Counted from the first letter of the stretch, positions 12,890-24,460 are shown. The stretch: 64,000 nucleotides of DNA from Epiperipatus broadwayi (GCA_028023455.1 JAQFVV010012418.1:4585244-4649243), one strand, 5' to 3'. Notes: generated by a model not told the origin, from the letters alone. Numbers and translations are program-made.

Positions 12890-13540
12890 ATGTGGCTTTT
12901 TCCTTTTCAGAGTCAGGAGTCTCTCAACTACCATGCCCAGGGAAACCTGTTATCACTTTACCTTTCCTTTCCATTCCCCACCCTACATTTTTCTCATATT
13001 CTTCTCTATCCTATTTCATCTTATTTCCACAACATAATCTTTGTCAACTTCATGGCCTTTATATCTAAATCTCCCCCTTATCTTTTCCCAAATCCAACAC
13101 AAAAACCAAGAACCCACCTTCTATATAATCACTTTGTTTATATGTATTTTCCAACAAACATTATTTGTACCCTTTCTACTTGCAAGCATTTACATTTAAT
13201 TAACAGGTGCCTAATATTTTCTATGCTTTCCTTACACAACTTGCAGACTAAATCACCCGCATTTTCCCATTTATGTGTATATTTCCTTGTTGCTAAAGAT
13301 CCTGTTCGAGCCTTAAACAGTAAACTACTTTCCTTGCTATTATCATAAATTAACTCACACCCAATATTCTGTTTATTTCTACAGACATTTAAACTCTTTT
13401 TACTCTCCATACTAGTTCTCCAACTCCCTATTTTTTATTAATGCATTTATTCTTTTGTTTTTGATTATAAGTACGAGTTGTACCCTCTGTGGAGATACTT
13501 TCATATTCAACAGCTAATGGTTCCAAGTCAAAGTTCAATC
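12890..13540 (-). mobile_element. LINE 3' end fragment (post-RT region with CCHC finger)
   Basis: The minus strand from 13410 to 13138 is open. It contains LLFKARTGSLATRKYTHKWE followed by a zinc finger C-x2-C-x8-H-x4-C (CKLCKESIENIRHLLIKC). This arrangement is the C-terminal tail of many invertebrate non-LTR retrotransposon polymerases. Upstream, the frame is interrupted by a stop and a frameshift around 13430, where WRTSMESKKS joins it. Downstream, recognisable family-like sequence continues with stops to about 12890. The copy lacks the RT palm and endonuclease and is 5'-truncated, as usual for LINEs. Confidence 0.75.
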
Positions 13541-14153
13541 TATAATTTTGGTATAGTATTAAATTATCTTCTGAGAAAGTAAATGTTTTATTATTTTTAT
13601 ATGAATATTTTTGCTTAAAGTTATTTTTGTTAGACTGACTTCCATTTGTGTCAAGTTTTAAAAATGTTTTAAATTTAGCAATTTTTTATTTTGATTGCTA
13701 TATTTTAGAGGAAATAAACATATAAAGCAAATTATAATAATTTAATTGAAACAACAAACAATGATGTCTTAAAAATAGTTGAAACATTTATATAATGAAA
13801 AGGCAGTCTATTTCCTTTGAATCATTTCTAAATGGTTTGAGGAAGGAATTAGTACAACCAAGTTATATTGTTTTTTTTTTATTACTATCATCATCATCAT
13901 CATTATTATTATTATTGCTTTTAAAAAAGCTTAATCTTCAAAAGGATTAACTGGCTCTTCTTTTATTACTTAACAATTAAATGTAACACTTTTTACTTGT
14001 TACTGTTGTGGTGTATTTCCTGACAACTCGACTAAGAAACACACTCAAAAAATATATGAAACTATCTTAGAAAAACGATATTTATTGACCTCTTCAAATA
14101 TATCAAAATTTGATTATTTACTCTTACACAACATGTACTTTTCAATGTTCTTG

Positions 14154-14296
14154 ATAAAAACAGGCAAACCTCTCTATATGTATTGCCACTCAGTGCAAGC
14201 CAGAGTAACCAATGGTTGCCAGAAGGCTTGTGTATCCATTGATTACTCTGTCTTGTACTGAGTGGCAATATGTATAGAGAGTTTTGCCTGTTTTAA
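14154..14296. repeat. Minimal family A palindrome (ends only)
   Basis: Two family A terminal sequences (AAAAACAGGCAAACCTCTC and complement) face each other across a few bases near 14225-14235. This forms a near-perfect 140-bp fold-back. The ribozyme arms are deleted. The right flank to about 14345 continues with outer family sequence (AAATGGTGATCATG). It shows that the ends alone can persist or mobilise. Confidence 0.8.
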
Positions 14297-14349
14297 TAAC
14301 AGTTAAGAGCAAGCTTAGGAAATGGTGATCATGTAATGTTCTAGATAAT

Positions 14350-15196
14350 TTAATAGCCACTCTTAAATTTACTTCTTGCAATCCCAGTCCTTTATTCTGA
14401 TATAGCTTTTTCAACTACTGCTAAATACTTTACCACGTTTCCTGATGTTAACCCTGATAGCCCTTTAGACTTATAAAACAATAAAAAGCTCAAGACAATC
14501 TGTTTCAAAACTAGTCAGGTTTCTATACCTTCAGATTCGAGTCTCTGGGTTGTCTACCTTACTGGTACATGATGGCTTGCTACAGACAAGACCGGGTACT
14601 AACCAACAAATTCACAATAGCTGAGAAATAAAAAAGCACTTAACTCCTGCGATATCCGAGTTTATATAGTCTGCACTTTTTTCTTATCTGATTTTCCTAC
14701 TTGATTAAATTTATTTGCCTTGAATTTAATTAGTGTCATTTTCTGGATATTCTATTTTAGGTTGTTTTATCTTTTCTCTAATCAGTTCTCCATATTGCTC
14801 TTCCATAGTTTTCAATAAGTCTGTAACAAAATTTCTTCTTCCACAAATGTTTTTACTTATCTCTGTAGTTAATCAATTTCCTAAATCCTTTTACTTTAGT
14901 TTTCTTTAAACTATACAATTAATTCATTTCTTTATTTTTTGTTAACTTATATTATATTTCTGGAGTATTTTACTGTCATTTAAATTTAATTTCTTATTCA
15001 GTGTATAAATACTATAACTGTACAGATGGCAGCCTTTCATTAACTGTACTAGAATTTTTTTTATTTTTCCTGGAATAAACCAGTGAGAACATTTTTTATT
15101 AAATCATCTACACTTTAAATATTTCTTTTAATTCTGTTAAGTAGTGCTACAGTTTATATATGAATTTTATCTCAATTTCAGAATTAAATGTTTATT
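14350..15196. other. Non-coding DNA
   Basis: No gene or named repeat is recognised between the minimal palindrome and the hAT MITE. Composition is T-rich on the plus strand. Confidence 0.5.
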
Positions 15197-15204
15197 CTCT
15201 AAAT

Positions 15205-15602
15205 CAGGGGTCCCCAACCCTATGCCCGCAGGCACCATGGCGCCCGCAGACTGTTTTATGTGTGCCCGCCGCTATCCAAACATGATAAAAAATTATTTAT
15301 CTGACACAAATAAATTTAATTTTTTAACATTTCTTATAAATTATTGTATTATATTATAATCAAATTGTAGGACATACTATACTTTTACAGCGTAAAAATA
15401 TAAACATTAATTATATATTAAAATTTTATTTTTGAAATAAATATTTTTTGTACATTATATATATTATTAACAATATCCAACTATAAATTTATATTGAAAA
15501 AATAAATGGTGCACGCCATCTAGTTGAAAAAATAAATGATGCCCGCCACTTGGTCGGTATTATAAAATATGCTCTTAAGTGCAAAAAGGTTGGGGACCCC
15601 TG
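15205..15602 (+). mobile_element. hAT-type MITE, 398 bp
   Basis: The terminal inverted repeats are CAGGGGTCCCCAACC on the left and GGTTGGGGACCCCTG on the right. They are flanked by a perfect 8-bp target site duplication CTCTAAAT (15197-15204 and 15603-15610). Both the repeat sequence and the 8-bp duplication are diagnostic of hAT transposons. There is no transposase, so it is non-autonomous. GC-rich subterminal blocks contain short repeats of GCCCGCC/GGCGGGC type. A second copy in opposite orientation lies at 54889-55281. Confidence 0.95.
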
Positions 15603-16785
15603 CTCTAAATGATATAACTTTTTTTTTTGTTAACAGGGACAAATAATCATTTAAAAGCTTATTTCTAATATCTTCCATTGGTGATATTTTGATAAATTCA
15701 TTAAAATTTTAGAGATGGATTGATTAGTGACTTAAATTTAGAACTTCAGCAATATTCAATTTTGTTGTCTTATTCTTCATTAGATAAAGAAAGCATATAT
15801 AACAAATTTTGCAAAGCAAAAGTCAAACTATGGGGGGGGGGGTTTTTCTGCTTGATTGATTTCAAGAAAATTACTGCAAAATGTAAATATTTGGATTTTT
15901 TCTTACAAAAAGTATAATAATAATATCAATTTAAAATAAACATTGTGTAATTTAATGGAATAAAATAATATATAGACACGCACACATATAATAATAAGGA
16001 TGTAATTGGAATCATGACTTTTACGAATACCTATGGAAACGAAGTAATAATTATTGAGTGGACTTCAAGAGATGTTTGAGAACATAGTTCAAATATTAAA
16101 TGATCTTGGAGCATAAAAAATGACTTTGTTGAATAATATATTTGGTTATGCATATTCGAAATTATAGAAAAGAACTGCTTTACATAAATATATAGATGGT
16201 TAAGACTTTATTAACAATTCATTTTCTATGTATTGTAATGGGCTGGACTGTTCTTCTTGTGAGGTGTATATATGATCATGCTCAACATGTAACAGGCCAG
16301 ATGCTTCCACAAGAGAAGAAGAGCTCATCTTACTACAGTCAGACCTATGGTCTTCTGGTAGGATGCTTTGATGGTGAGATATAATGCATAACCTATGATT
16401 GTATCTACCTCCAATGGGTTAGTTATATATTTACACATTAAACCTAGATACAACTAGGCTAATTCATCCACATCTCATTCTCCTTTTTTGATCCGTTATG
16501 CCTCAATATTCAAACTTATGGGTAATTTTTGCCTTTGACTCTTTTCTCTCTTCAAGCCAACAACTACTGTACCTCTATATGGGTTACTCTTTCCACTATT
16601 ATTATGTATAGAATGAGATATGTGCAAATATATTTCCAACTACATCTTAATTAGTGAATGCAAGGTTGTTTTAATAAACTTGAGATCAATTTGATATAAA
16701 TAGGTGCTATAACATTTTACTATGTGACTAAACAAAATAAAAATTTCAAAACATTTTAACAATAGTAAACAATTTAATTGCCTGT

Positions 16786-16873
16786 GTCAAGGTTGAATTT
16801 CTACCATATTGATACTAAATATAATTAAAATTCCCATGCCTGACCCAATGGTAGAAGTTCAATACTTGGCACT
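16786..16873. repeat. Short inverted repeat (88 bp)
   Basis: TGTCAAGGTTGAATTTCTACC pairs imperfectly with GGTAGAAGTTCAATACTTGGCA across a spacer of about 34 bases. It may be a small fold-back element. No other copy was noticed in this window. Confidence 0.6.
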
Positions 16874-17429
16874 AATTATTTACAAAGCAAAACAAAATTA
16901 TAAATTTTAAACCACTGGAAGCTAACTAGCTAATTTAAATTATTATGTTGATATATTTGCTATGGCATTGTCATCCAATCCATGTTAATGACACTCAATC
17001 CTTTTGGAACCCCCATTCATATGTAAATCCCTACTATAGATAGAAAGATTATCCATATAAGATTGATCATTTATACCAAAAAAAAAAAAAAAATGAACAT
17101 ATAACAATTGTTATTTAACAATAAGCAAATAAACTCTTTTCCTGTAATAAGTATGAGCATTTAATATGGGATAATATTAAAAATCTTACCTTTCATCCCA
17201 CATCATGATGATCATTGTCAAGTTGTTAAGGAGCATAAACTGATCTAAATTTTATTTATAACAAAAGAAAAATGTTAAAATAAACCTAACCATCCCTCCT
17301 TCTTACTTCAGCTTACACTTACAATCAACTTCCAAAATATAGCCATTTTGGCTTCCAAACATGGAAATAAAAAAAATAAAAAAATATATGCATAGTGTTT
17401 TCCTGAAAATTTGTGATGGTGTTCTAGTT

Positions 17430-18018
17430 GTATTTTTATATTGGACTATTTTCATCATCTAATATATGTAGAAAGATGTAACTTTATTTAAATATTCCAA
17501 ATACATTCACCTGTTAATAATAGCACATCAAACAGGTTAGTATATGTCAACATTTTAAGAGGTAATATTCTCCCCTCTTCTTCAGGTGTTGCAGGTCTGA
17601 CCAGTGACAGTACTAGCATGGGATTTGAATCTGGACCCTTAGATTCTTGATTATTGAACTTTAAGGTAACGCTCTAACCAACTGAGCCATCTGGCCAAAA
17701 GCAACCATCAGTAGAAATTTCATATACTTATCTATGAGGTTCCTCCTGATTTCTCTGCTTTTTCCTAAAAGTAAAGTTGATTAGTGGTTTCCATACATTA
17801 TACATAGTCACACTAGGTTGATGGGATTTTTTACCATTATTATGTGAGCAGCTTTTTTAAATTTTCTTCTTTGTACCTTTTATTCTCTATTCAATATTTT
17901 TGTATTTTCCCAATTGAACATATATTCATTGGTACATACATGGTCTTCTACCTTTCTTGCAAGTGCTTTTCAATGGGATGACTGGTCACACCAATATATG
18001 TTTTTCCACATTCACATG
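17430..18018 (-). mobile_element. Penelope-like element, 3' half: GIY-YIG domain plus tail
   Basis: On the minus strand, 18014 downwards encodes CECGKTYIGVTSHPIEKHLQ, the N-terminal part of the GIY-YIG endonuclease that sits C-terminal to the RT in Penelope-like elements. After a gap come DHVCTNEYMFNWE and a Lys/Arg-rich helix. Stops and frameshifts show it is dead. The tail then has a tRNA-like module (about 17696-17600), the ACACCTGAAGAAGAGG hairpin, and sequence shared with the plus-strand copy down to about 17430. Its RT-side part lies at 19934-20155, separated by the insertion 18019-19933. Confidence 0.85.
17600..17696 (-). repeat. tRNA-like module in PLE tail (copy 1)
   Basis: The minus strand begins GGCCAGATGGCTCAGTTGG with an A-box, and about 50 bases on has a B-box-like GATTCAAATCCC. 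No normal anticodon arm or closing acceptor stem can be drawn, so this is a tRNA-derived SINE head and not a tRNA gene. It is at the same relative position in the plus-strand PLE copy. Confidence 0.7.
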
Positions 18019-19933
18019 TGTAATGGGCACATACGCTGTTACATTATTTTTTCTAAAAATTAGACATAAAAACTTTTTTTTTAAGTAATAAAAAATTGAA
18101 AGTTAAAAGTCATTTAAATTTTATATATATAAAATCGCACAGATGAAAAATTATTATAAGAAAACTTTATTAAAAAAAAGAAAAAGTTTTAAAACTAAAT
18201 TTTCAATAAAAACTTAAAAAGATTTAGAGATAAAAATATATCTTTAAGTTTGTACAATAAATTAATTAATGCTATAAAATGGAAATGATTATTAATTAGT
18301 CCAAGTGAACTAGCCTTTGGGCATTTCAAAATGTATAATTAAAGGTCAGGTAGGAGAGAAAAAACAATGGGAACAGAATGGCCAATGAAAGAAATCTCTT
18401 GGGAAATGGACCTCAATGAAAAGACCATCACCATCGTCATGACGTAATGTTCACTCAATCCAAAATTCTAATATAAAAGAAAAAGTTTGGAAATAAATTT
18501 TAGTGAAGAAAGAGCTGGGAGAGAAAAGAGAGAGATGTGTTAGTGCAGGGAGAGTTGAAGGAGAAGGGATTCCAATTCCTTCAGTAATTATAAAGAAAGG
18601 AAATGGCATCGTCTTCCTATATCATGTACCCCAGGACACCAAGATCCAGCAATAAAATACCAGCCACAATAAAAGATCTCATGGGAATTAACACCTTACA
18701 AGTTGCAAGCAACCAGAAAGTAAGAACTTTCCTTTTAAACCGTAAGAACTTTATGAACTCTAATAAGCTTTAACTATAATTCTAAAATTCCAGTATTTGA
18801 AATCTAAAACTTGTTCCCTATTTAATAGAAATAGAATCCTATCTGACCAACATAAATTATTATTATTAATTAATTTTATTTTATGTATTTTTTTTTAAAA
18901 TCATTTCCATTTATTTATTTTTTTGTTCTTTTAAGTTTTATTATGATTTTTGTTTTTTCATTAAACTGAACTTAATAAATGCTAAATTTAAGTCGGGCGT
19001 GAATGGCTGCATAGATTTGTAAAGTTATATTAGTTTAATCAAGGGAGGGTAAATCTTAGGTTATTTGTTTTGTAGTTAGATTGGGTCAATGGATTGGATA
19101 TATTGGTGTAATTAATAAATGTAACATGAGATTCACTATGTGCAGGATCCTATTATATGCCGCACTTGGGCAAAATAAGTCCCATATCTCACTGTCCAGA
19201 AGCAGATGGTATTCCCTGCTCCTTGGATCACCCCTTTTTTAGCCTATGGAATGGAATAGTAAGACGGAACATGCAGTCCCTTCCTATCGAGTTTTTTTTA
19301 TTGTTCTTCTTGCCAGACAGATGTAGTATTCCTGTGCTGGACAAGAGTCAATGTCTTCTATAACCATGCTGTTCAGATGTACATACCTGACAGTATGGTA
19401 TTTGGGTTGTCGTATACATGCTGCATTGAATACATTGATGTATCAGATGGATTGACGTTGGTTTGACTGCTAACTTTTGGCCTAAGGTTAAATAAGGAAT
19501 AGAATATTTTCTTTTCAAATGCAATCTATGTAGTCTATTCATACTCGACACTTTAATAAAATATTATTTCATCTGTGCGTACTTCAAAAATAAAAGTTAA
19601 AAATATAAATTAAATGCTAAAGTAAAAGTTAGACTAAAATAATAATTGTAAATTACATATGTTTAATAAATGTTTGTGCGTGTATTACTAGCAGTGGCTT
19701 CTTTTAATTTTTTTTATATATATTAAAAAATATTTTGATAAGAATTTATATTTTATAAATCTTTGTGTCTCACTGAGCTAGTGGCATGGACTGACAGTCA
19801 GAATAAAACATATGTAAAAATTGGATCTTAACAGCACATATCTGCCTACTCTATAAATTTTCCAGGTTCAAATGGCCTGGTGGCACCCTGTATGGCAGAT
19901 ATGGTAAGACTGTGATCTTCGCTGACCATTATA
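18019..19933. mobile_element. 1.9-kb insertion splitting a Penelope-like element
   Basis: The left end TGTAATGGGCA and the right end (complement TATAATGGTCA) form an 11-bp imperfect inverted repeat. CATG is duplicated at 18015-18018 and 19934-19937. Removing the segment and one CATG rejoins the PLE reading frame exactly (IPC followed by ECGK), which proves it is an insertion. No coding region is recognised inside. TG...(C/T)A ends with a 4-bp duplication would suit an LTR-derived element (solo LTR or internally degenerate) as well as a DNA transposon. Inside it, CGCACAGATGAAA and its complement (18136 and 19579) form a second inverted pair. A TATA-like ATATAAAAG lies near 18470. Confidence 0.75.
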
Positions 19934-20155
19934 CATGGTATTTCATAGATGCAGTTTTTTCTTTTCAGCATTTCATGTTTAGGCTTTGTAGATGTTAGAA
20001 TTCCTCGAAGGGTGGTGTGGCTCTTATCTTTTCTCTTGATGTTTCTTTTTGTTGTCTATTTAACATTTTTTAATAGCAGCTGATGGATAACCATTTTTCA
20101 TGAGTTTGTTCTATGTAGATTTCTTTTTCCAAATTGCATGGCAAATCAAAACTGC
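19934..20155 (-). mobile_element. Penelope-like element, RT-endonuclease linker part
   Basis: The minus strand encodes FRGILTSTKPKHEM-like and KRKNCIYEIPC sequence, the conserved stretch just before the GIY-YIG domain. It joins to 17430-18018 once the insertion is removed. Compared with the plus-strand copy it has an internal deletion of roughly 95 bases. Its upstream edge meets the oppositely oriented copy near 20160. Confidence 0.8.
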
Positions 20156-20164
20156 AGTTAACTG

Positions 20165-21190
20165 AAAACCTACTCATACAAGAAAATATGTAGCCTATAC
20201 ATCCAATCACACCAGAAACACAAAACATGGAGTTATATTATCACTATGGAACAGAGCAAAAGAAGTTTGTTCAGAAACCAGCAATGTGTGGAAAAAATAT
20301 CTATATGGAACAAACACATCAGTTGTTATTAAGAAAACATTAAATGGACAACAAAAAAAACCATCAAGAGAAAAGATAATTATTGGTACTGTAGTGTACC
20401 TATACATTCCAAAAATAGTGACAAATTAAGAAAAATCTGCAATCAGTATAACATCAGAACAGCTTTCCAGAGCCATATCACACTATGAGGAATTCTAATA
20501 TCTATAAAGCTTAAACTTGAGATGCTGAAAAGAAAAAAACTGCATCTATGAAAAACAATGTGAATGTGGAAGAACATATATTGGTGAGAGTAGTCATTCC
20601 ATTAAAAAAGTACTTGTAAGAACATAAACTGATGATTAGAAGAGAAAAAAACAGGTGTATAAGGAAGCAGACCATGTATGTACCAATGAACATATGTTCA
20701 GTTGAAAAAATTATAGAGAAGAAAAGAAACAAAGAAGAAAATTTAAAGAAGCTGCTCACATGAAAATGGTAACAATTCTCATAAGCCAACCTAATGTGAC
20801 TATACATAATGTATGGAAACTGCTAGTCAACTGTACTCTTAGGAAAAAGTGGAGAAATCAAGAGGAGCCTCATAGATAAGTATATAAAATTCCTACTGAC
20901 TGTTGACTTTAGCAGGATGGCTCAGTTGGTTAGAGTGTTGCCTTAAAATTCAAAATCAAGAATCTAAGGGTCCGGGTTTGAAACCCATGCTGGTACTGTC
21001 ACTGGTCAGGCCAGCAACACCTGAAGAAGAGAGAATAATACCTCTCAAAATATTATGCATATACTAACCTGTCTGATGTGCTATTACCAACAGTTTAATG
21101 TATTTGGAATATTTATATAAAGTTACATTTTTCTAAAGGCATTCAATACGCATATTAGATGATGGAAATAGACCAATATAAAAATACAAA
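20165..21190 (+). mobile_element. Penelope-like element 3' half, plus strand
   Basis: In order the segment encodes VPIHSKNSDKLRKICNQYNI and TAFQSHITL (the post-RT region). After frameshifts come MLKRK, then the GIY-YIG block CECGRTYIG with RREK, KEADHVCTNEHMF and KKRNKEENLKEAAHMK. Stops and shifts are frequent, so it is a fossil. A tRNA-like tail follows at 20912-20990, then ACACCTGAAGAAGAGAG and a 3' segment ending about 21190. The RT palm is absent (5' truncation). It is homologous and head to head with the minus-strand copy. Confidence 0.85.
20912..20990 (+). repeat. tRNA-like module in PLE tail (copy 2)
   Basis: GGATGGCTCAGTTGG carries an A-box and GGGTTTGAAACCC (20974-20986) a B-box-like arm. 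The interval between them holds an A-rich irregular region instead of an anticodon arm. It is a degenerate SINE-type head lying immediately after the PLE coding region. Confidence 0.7.
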
Positions 21191-21199
21191 TATATACAT

Positions 21200-22550
21200 A
21201 GTAATGAAACATAATAAAATTAAGATTTCCGTAAAAATCATCTTGATTATTTTATCCATGAGTTCGGCAATATGAATTCGGCAGTAATGTCCTTCATCCA
21301 TATAATCTATAATTTCCATACAAATCTTCTTAGATAAAAATTGAGCCTTCACTGGAATTTTTACCTAAACATGCTTGTAATAATACTGTCTTAATCTTCT
21401 GTGAATATTTCTCTTGATTTACATAAGAACATTTGATATAGGATGGTGAATGTTTCTTTAGGCATATAAGAGTAGACGAATAAGATTATCACACTTCCAT
21501 GGTTAGAATTAGTGGCATTCAATCCCTATGGCATTGATAATTTAGACAGAATATGTCATACAGCATTTTCTAATATACATAAATTGTATTCTATTGCAGT
21601 TTACTATCTGCTAGCTTTATATGCAATAGAAATTACTTCTTTTTCTTTTATCAGCTGGTGTCCGCTCGTGCACGAATGACTCCATTATTTTTTTTTAATC
21701 AATTTGAAAACAATTAATTATTTTGCCAAACTGCACATTTATTTGTTTACTCTTAATTCAATAGCTTATGTTACTTCCTTCTTGTCTTATGCTATCGAAT
21801 TTGTAAAAAAAGCCAAGTTTCTTAGAACATGTCATCCATTTTGCATTGTTTTAAAATATTGATATAAATTCCCTTTGCTTTTGTATAAAACTTACTTTTT
21901 CTTAAAATGACAACAGATTGTTTCCACTACTTGGCATATTATATCTTGCATTTCATCCTATTTTGCCATAGTTACTTATTGTTACATAAATTACATACAT
22001 AGTAGTTAATTAAAACTATTGCATAGTGGGATTTTAATTTTGTCTTCCACACGTGGTTACTTAGTGATCAACTTGACGCGGGGTCATCACTATGCTTGCT
22101 TTGTGCTATTGCTTGATTTGTGATGTACAATACACTGACTATTAGTTTGTTATTAGTATACATATATATTTATATTATTCTTTTAAAGTATTTATTTCTA
22201 ATCTTTCAAATTGGATTTCTTTAATAAAAAAATTAGTTTGTTATGATATTTACTATCTCATGATTTAATGACGCAAATATTGGTAGCATATATATGTATG
22301 CAAAAAATTTATTGGTTAAGCATAAGGTTTTGATAAGCTTGACTCGATGATGTGGTTTAATTTTTTTTTTTTTTTTAGGATTGTAAGTTACTCTAACGGT
22401 ATATGTGAAGTCAATATAAAAAAAAGGCATTATGATAATTTTGTCAGTGATTTAATAAATGGGATATAATAAATGTGTTTATAGATATAATAAACATCTC
22501 CACACTTTTCCATTCTTTTCAAATTCATATAAATAAATATATAATAAAAG
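21200..22550. other. Non-coding DNA
   Basis: No gene, RNA or recognisable repeat. A GT/CpG-bearing patch near 22050-22090 is not enough for a call. Confidence 0.5.
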
Positions 22551-22555
22551 ACAAA

Positions 22556-22610
22556 TGATCCCCAAGATGCATTTTGTGCTGAACCAGCACTCATCAGTTG
22601 GCCCAGGTCA
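22556..22610 (-). ncRNA. Hammerhead ribozyme, one core change (family B)
   Basis: The minus strand has CCAA, CUGAUGA, helix II GUGCUG-GUU-CAGCAC (6 bp), then AAAA where GAAA is expected. Helix III AUGCAU is shortened to 2 bp with a GC loop. Then come C17 and UUGG pairing with CCAA, and an outer UGA/UCA pairing. The G12-to-A change should abolish or strongly reduce cleavage. Confidence 0.7.
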
Positions 22611-22800
22611 CTATCTCTCATATATAAATCTATTATATGCAACGTATTTATCTAGAGTAAATTGTTACATTTTCATTTACTATTGTCAAACACCCTCCAC
22701 TCACAACTTTGACGCCATCCATTTCAGATAAATACACCAATGACTATTACCAATCATTTTCGAAACTAGAGACCATCTCTAGCACAGATATAAACTTTAA
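22556..22800 (-). repeat. Family B half element with hammerhead
   Basis: The minus strand ends in the family B hammerhead. Upstream are the body sequences seen in other family B copies: a TTACTATTGTCAAAC-like block, then CACAACTTTGACGCCATCC, matching the AACTTTGACACAAACCACTT block of the 35- and 38-kb copies. Only one arm is present. Confidence 0.7.
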
Positions 22801-23908
22801 ACCTCAGTTAAATGTGTTATTCAATAATGCAATCAGATGTTTAAATTTCCAATAAAAATAAACTCCACCTGTAAATAAATTTTCAAAAAGGTGATCTTTG
22901 TATCAAAATTATGGGGGGAGGGGGGGTTCAGAGGCTAGATATATTAAATTGAATTTTTTAATAATTCTGAAGATAAAATTGCACATGCTATTAGAATCCT
23001 GAATTCTTTTTGTTCTACTTATTTTAATGAATCTTAGGTAAATTTGTCAACAAGATTGGATCAATACGTATAATTAAATAGGCTATCAAAAGTAAACACA
23101 AATTATAGTTCAATATCCTTTGATCATAAGAAGGTAATGGATCATACTTTTAATATTTTAAACAGCAAATTATAAAAAATGGACTAATCTCTATTCAAAA
23201 AATATTATCAATCGCTTTGAGGTAAGTACACAATAAAATTTTAATATAAAAACATTAAAAGAAATAATCATATTGTGGAAGTCTTATCATTTGACCATTG
23301 GAAAGTGGCATAGTTGAGCTGTGATGCATAATTGTTTAATACACATCTGTCACTCTATGTAGGACAACACATAAAATTATTATTATTATTATTTTCAGGA
23401 CACACATGAGTGTTATTTCTTTGAAGTGTCTACGAATTATTTAATAGCTAAAAGTTTTAAATAGAATGTGAACTGTCCTCTGGCAGCCATATATAATAAT
23501 TTTTTTATGCTAGGAAATGATATTTCTATTTTAGATTATTTTCTATAGAGTTATCTAGAAAAACAGCAGTCAAAGAGCAATCTTAAATCAGTATAAAAAT
23601 ATTTATCACTACGTAAATGGGTTGTGACTATTATCTATCATTACATCTATGATATAGGATTATATTTTGCAGAGTTTTAAAAATAGGTAAAACACTCCAT
23701 CAAATTACACAAATATTTCATATATGACAGTTATATAAATATAAAATTATACATAAAAAGTCATTTTAAGCATGTAGTTTTATGCACTTATCAAATGTTA
23801 AGCACCTATTTTAACATAAACTTATCATCTTTTCAAAAGCAATTTTCATTAAGATGTAGCTAATTTAACAATATATGCTGGTTGTTGTTATACTGGATAA
23901 TTTGATGC

Positions 23909-24357
23909 TGATTTAGTTTGTGCTGATGGCCATTTTGAAATCTAAAGACCAGTCAAAAACACCATTGATATAATAAATGATATAAATACTGACTAAAAGT
24001 ATATTAAATTCATATTTTAGAAAATAGTAAAAACAATATGCTTTATTTTATATGCCATATAGTATATTTTTTAGTACTTGGAAATTATAAGCTTGGTTTC
24101 ATCAGACTTCTGCATCCTTTGGATGATCCTTCAGATTGGCTAAGTCATCCTTCCCCCTCCCCGCATATTCCCACACTTTGCACCATCATCATATTTCAAA
24201 TATTTTATGAAAGATAAATTTTAAAAAAAAATCCACTAATAAAATGAAGCATATTTTTACTAGCTTACAATTATTTAATATTTATGACATTTATCAGTTG
24301 TGCGTGTCAGCAGTCGTTTTTGGATTTCAAAATGGCTGTGAGCACAAACTAAATCAG
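23909..24357. repeat. Inverted-repeat element, about 450 bp
   Basis: The left end reads CTGATTTAGTTTGTGCTGAT, then GGCCATTTTGAAATC. The right end carries the near-exact complement (GATTTCAAAATGGC, then AGCACAAACTAAATCAG). The arms are about 40 bp and the interior is non-coding. It looks like a MITE. I could not fix a target duplication. Confidence 0.7.
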
Positions 24358-24460
24358 GACCAATAATTTTACATAAAAGGTAATAAATGATCATTTTCAT
24401 ATTAAAAGTTATTAAACTTGGCAGCTGTAGAACAGTTTAAATATTAATTAAAATAGTTTT

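Noticed and set aside
12880-13348. Plus-strand open frames of 62 and 152 residues
   Set aside because: They are antisense shadows of the minus-strand LINE C-terminus, which has the CCHC finger.
19770-19933. SINE head near GGTTCAAATGGCCTGG at the right end of the 1.9-kb insertion
   Set aside because: A B-box-like hairpin is present, but the distance to any A-box is too long and no copy with the same layout was found.
24090-24140. TTCATCAGACTTCTGC as an antisense hammerhead core
   Set aside because: The reverse complement has CUGAUGA but immediately AAACC with no helix II.
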